Below are positions 63,681 through 64,000 of a stretch of DNA of 64,000 nt, piece after piece (the stretch's first letter is position 1; the number at the start of each line of letters is the position of its first letter). The notes under the pieces were generated by a model. That model saw nothing but the letters and a program-made list of their open reading frames with translations, did no database searches and was not told the origin of the DNA. Position numbers and translations under genes: made by a program. The DNA comes from G963677085 sp963677085 (GTDB lineage Bacteria > Planctomycetota > Planctomycetia > Pirellulales > Thermoguttaceae): contig CAXXFH010000004.1 in NCBI GenBank assembly GCA_963677085.2, forward strand, positions 1,116,001-1,180,000, written 5' to 3'.

Positions 63681-63802
63681 GGCTGGAATCGGTGGTGGTT
63701 AGTGGATGGTGGATAGTTGTTAGTGGCTAGCGAATCGTGGGCGGGTGTTCGATCGGGTGCCATGGCACCCGTCTCTCATCTCTCGTCCCTCGTCTCTCGC
63801 CC
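63681..63802 (-). repeat. Composite spacer: C, palindrome, L
   Basis: The rho stop TAG is followed by C purine phrases (GGGCGAGAGACGAGGGACG). Next is the 16-bp perfect palindrome GGGTGCCATGGCACCC (63755-63770) and then L (CCACTAACAACTATCCACC) before ribH. The 16-bp palindrome is the fused ends of E/F elements without the middle. Confidence 0.82.
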
Positions 63803-64000
63803 CTACTTCAAATTCATACTCATCAAAAACTCGGCGTTGCTCTTCGTCTTCTGCAAACGGGTGGTCAACAGTTCCATGGCATCCGGTGGATTCATGTCGT
63901 TGAGCACGCGTCGCAAGATGCACACGCGACGATACTCCTCGGGGTCGAGCAACATCTCTTCGCGCCGAGTACCGCTGCGATTGATGTCGATCGCCGGCCA
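63803..64000 (-). CDS. rho: Transcription termination factor Rho, 3' end only
   Basis: The last 65 codons of the gene are visible; the rest lies beyond the right edge. The translation (PAIDINRSGTRREEMLLDP, MSMNLK at the end) is the conserved C-terminus of Rho. It is followed by ribH, nusB and ftsY. A C-type repeat begins in the stop codon. Confidence 0.95.
   Translation of the reverse strand, partial: WPAIDINRSGTRREEMLLDPEEYRRVCILRRVLNDMNPPDAMELLTTRLQKTKSNAEFLMSMNLK

Overview
The window looks like a chromosome segment of a planctomycete, most likely of the Pirellulales type. This is inferred from the gene families, not from an rRNA. It carries two PEP-CTERM surface proteins, a DUF1559 protein, two BBP2-type (OmpL-like) porins with Cys-rich N-termini, Tat-exported Gfo/Idh/MocA oxidoreductases, a split bc-type respiratory complex with a giant multiheme cytochrome, and a TatC with a very long periplasmic loop. 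GC content is high, operons are short, and informational and biosynthetic genes are scattered. I found no tRNA, rRNA, CRISPR array, transposase or phage gene.

Layout. 1-5.3 kb (minus): DUF58 + MoxR ATPase, a PQQ-propeller lipid/cell-surface-type protein and a PEP-CTERM protein. 5.5-14.2 kb (minus): a respiratory operon in the order Rieske, cytochrome b (b6-like half), cytochrome b C-terminal half, 8-heme cytochrome c, Tat-exported cupredoxin-like protein, diheme cytochrome c lipoprotein. 15-18.3 kb (minus): two Tat-exported oxidoreductases. 18.9-22.4 kb (plus): purD, DUF1559, PEP-CTERM. 22.7-28.2 kb (minus): FMN glutamate-synthase-like enzyme, NYN RNase, pyrC, pyrB. 28.4 kb (plus): GGDEF protein. 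29.5-36.5 kb (minus): ABC exporter (permease, ATPase, large lipoprotein/membrane subunit) and an HD-GYP protein. 37-40.2 kb (minus): ABM monooxygenase, MenC-like enolase homologue lacking catalytic residues, trpE. 41-42.8 kb (plus): a short leader ORF, mcsA, mcsB. 42.9-47 kb: coaD, class V aminotransferase, a small membrane protein, fused cobA-hemD. 47-49.2 kb (plus): TPR protein, rpsT. 49.3-53 kb (minus): pyrK, pseudouridine synthase, lipoprotein, manA. 53.2 kb (plus): tatC. 54.8-60.6 kb (minus): glnB and amt behind a near-consensus sigma-54 promoter, then two porins. 61.5-64 kb (minus): rho (partial), ribH, nusB, ftsY.

The most unusual content is between the genes. Much intergenic DNA is built from a limited set of degenerate short-phrase repeats. 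I name them here: A (AAATCCCAAATCATAAATCC), B (GGAAAGCTGAAAGCGG plus a GAAGCCGC/GCGGC hairpin), C (CCCTAGTCCCTAACCCC or its complement), D (CGCCAAGACGCAAAG; CACGAAGGACACGAAG; CACGGAGG), E and F (elements bounded by GGGTGCCA and TGGCACCC), G (GTTCCCAAGC hairpins), I, J, K and L. Their order is not random. B, and the purine strand of C or L, abut stop codons. A, and the pyrimidine strand of C or L, run into the next start codon. Several gene ends are encoded by these repeats. D-type phrases also form long inverted repeats, including a nested ~300 bp palindrome after purD. This ordered intergenic architecture is the best candidate in the window for something undescribed.
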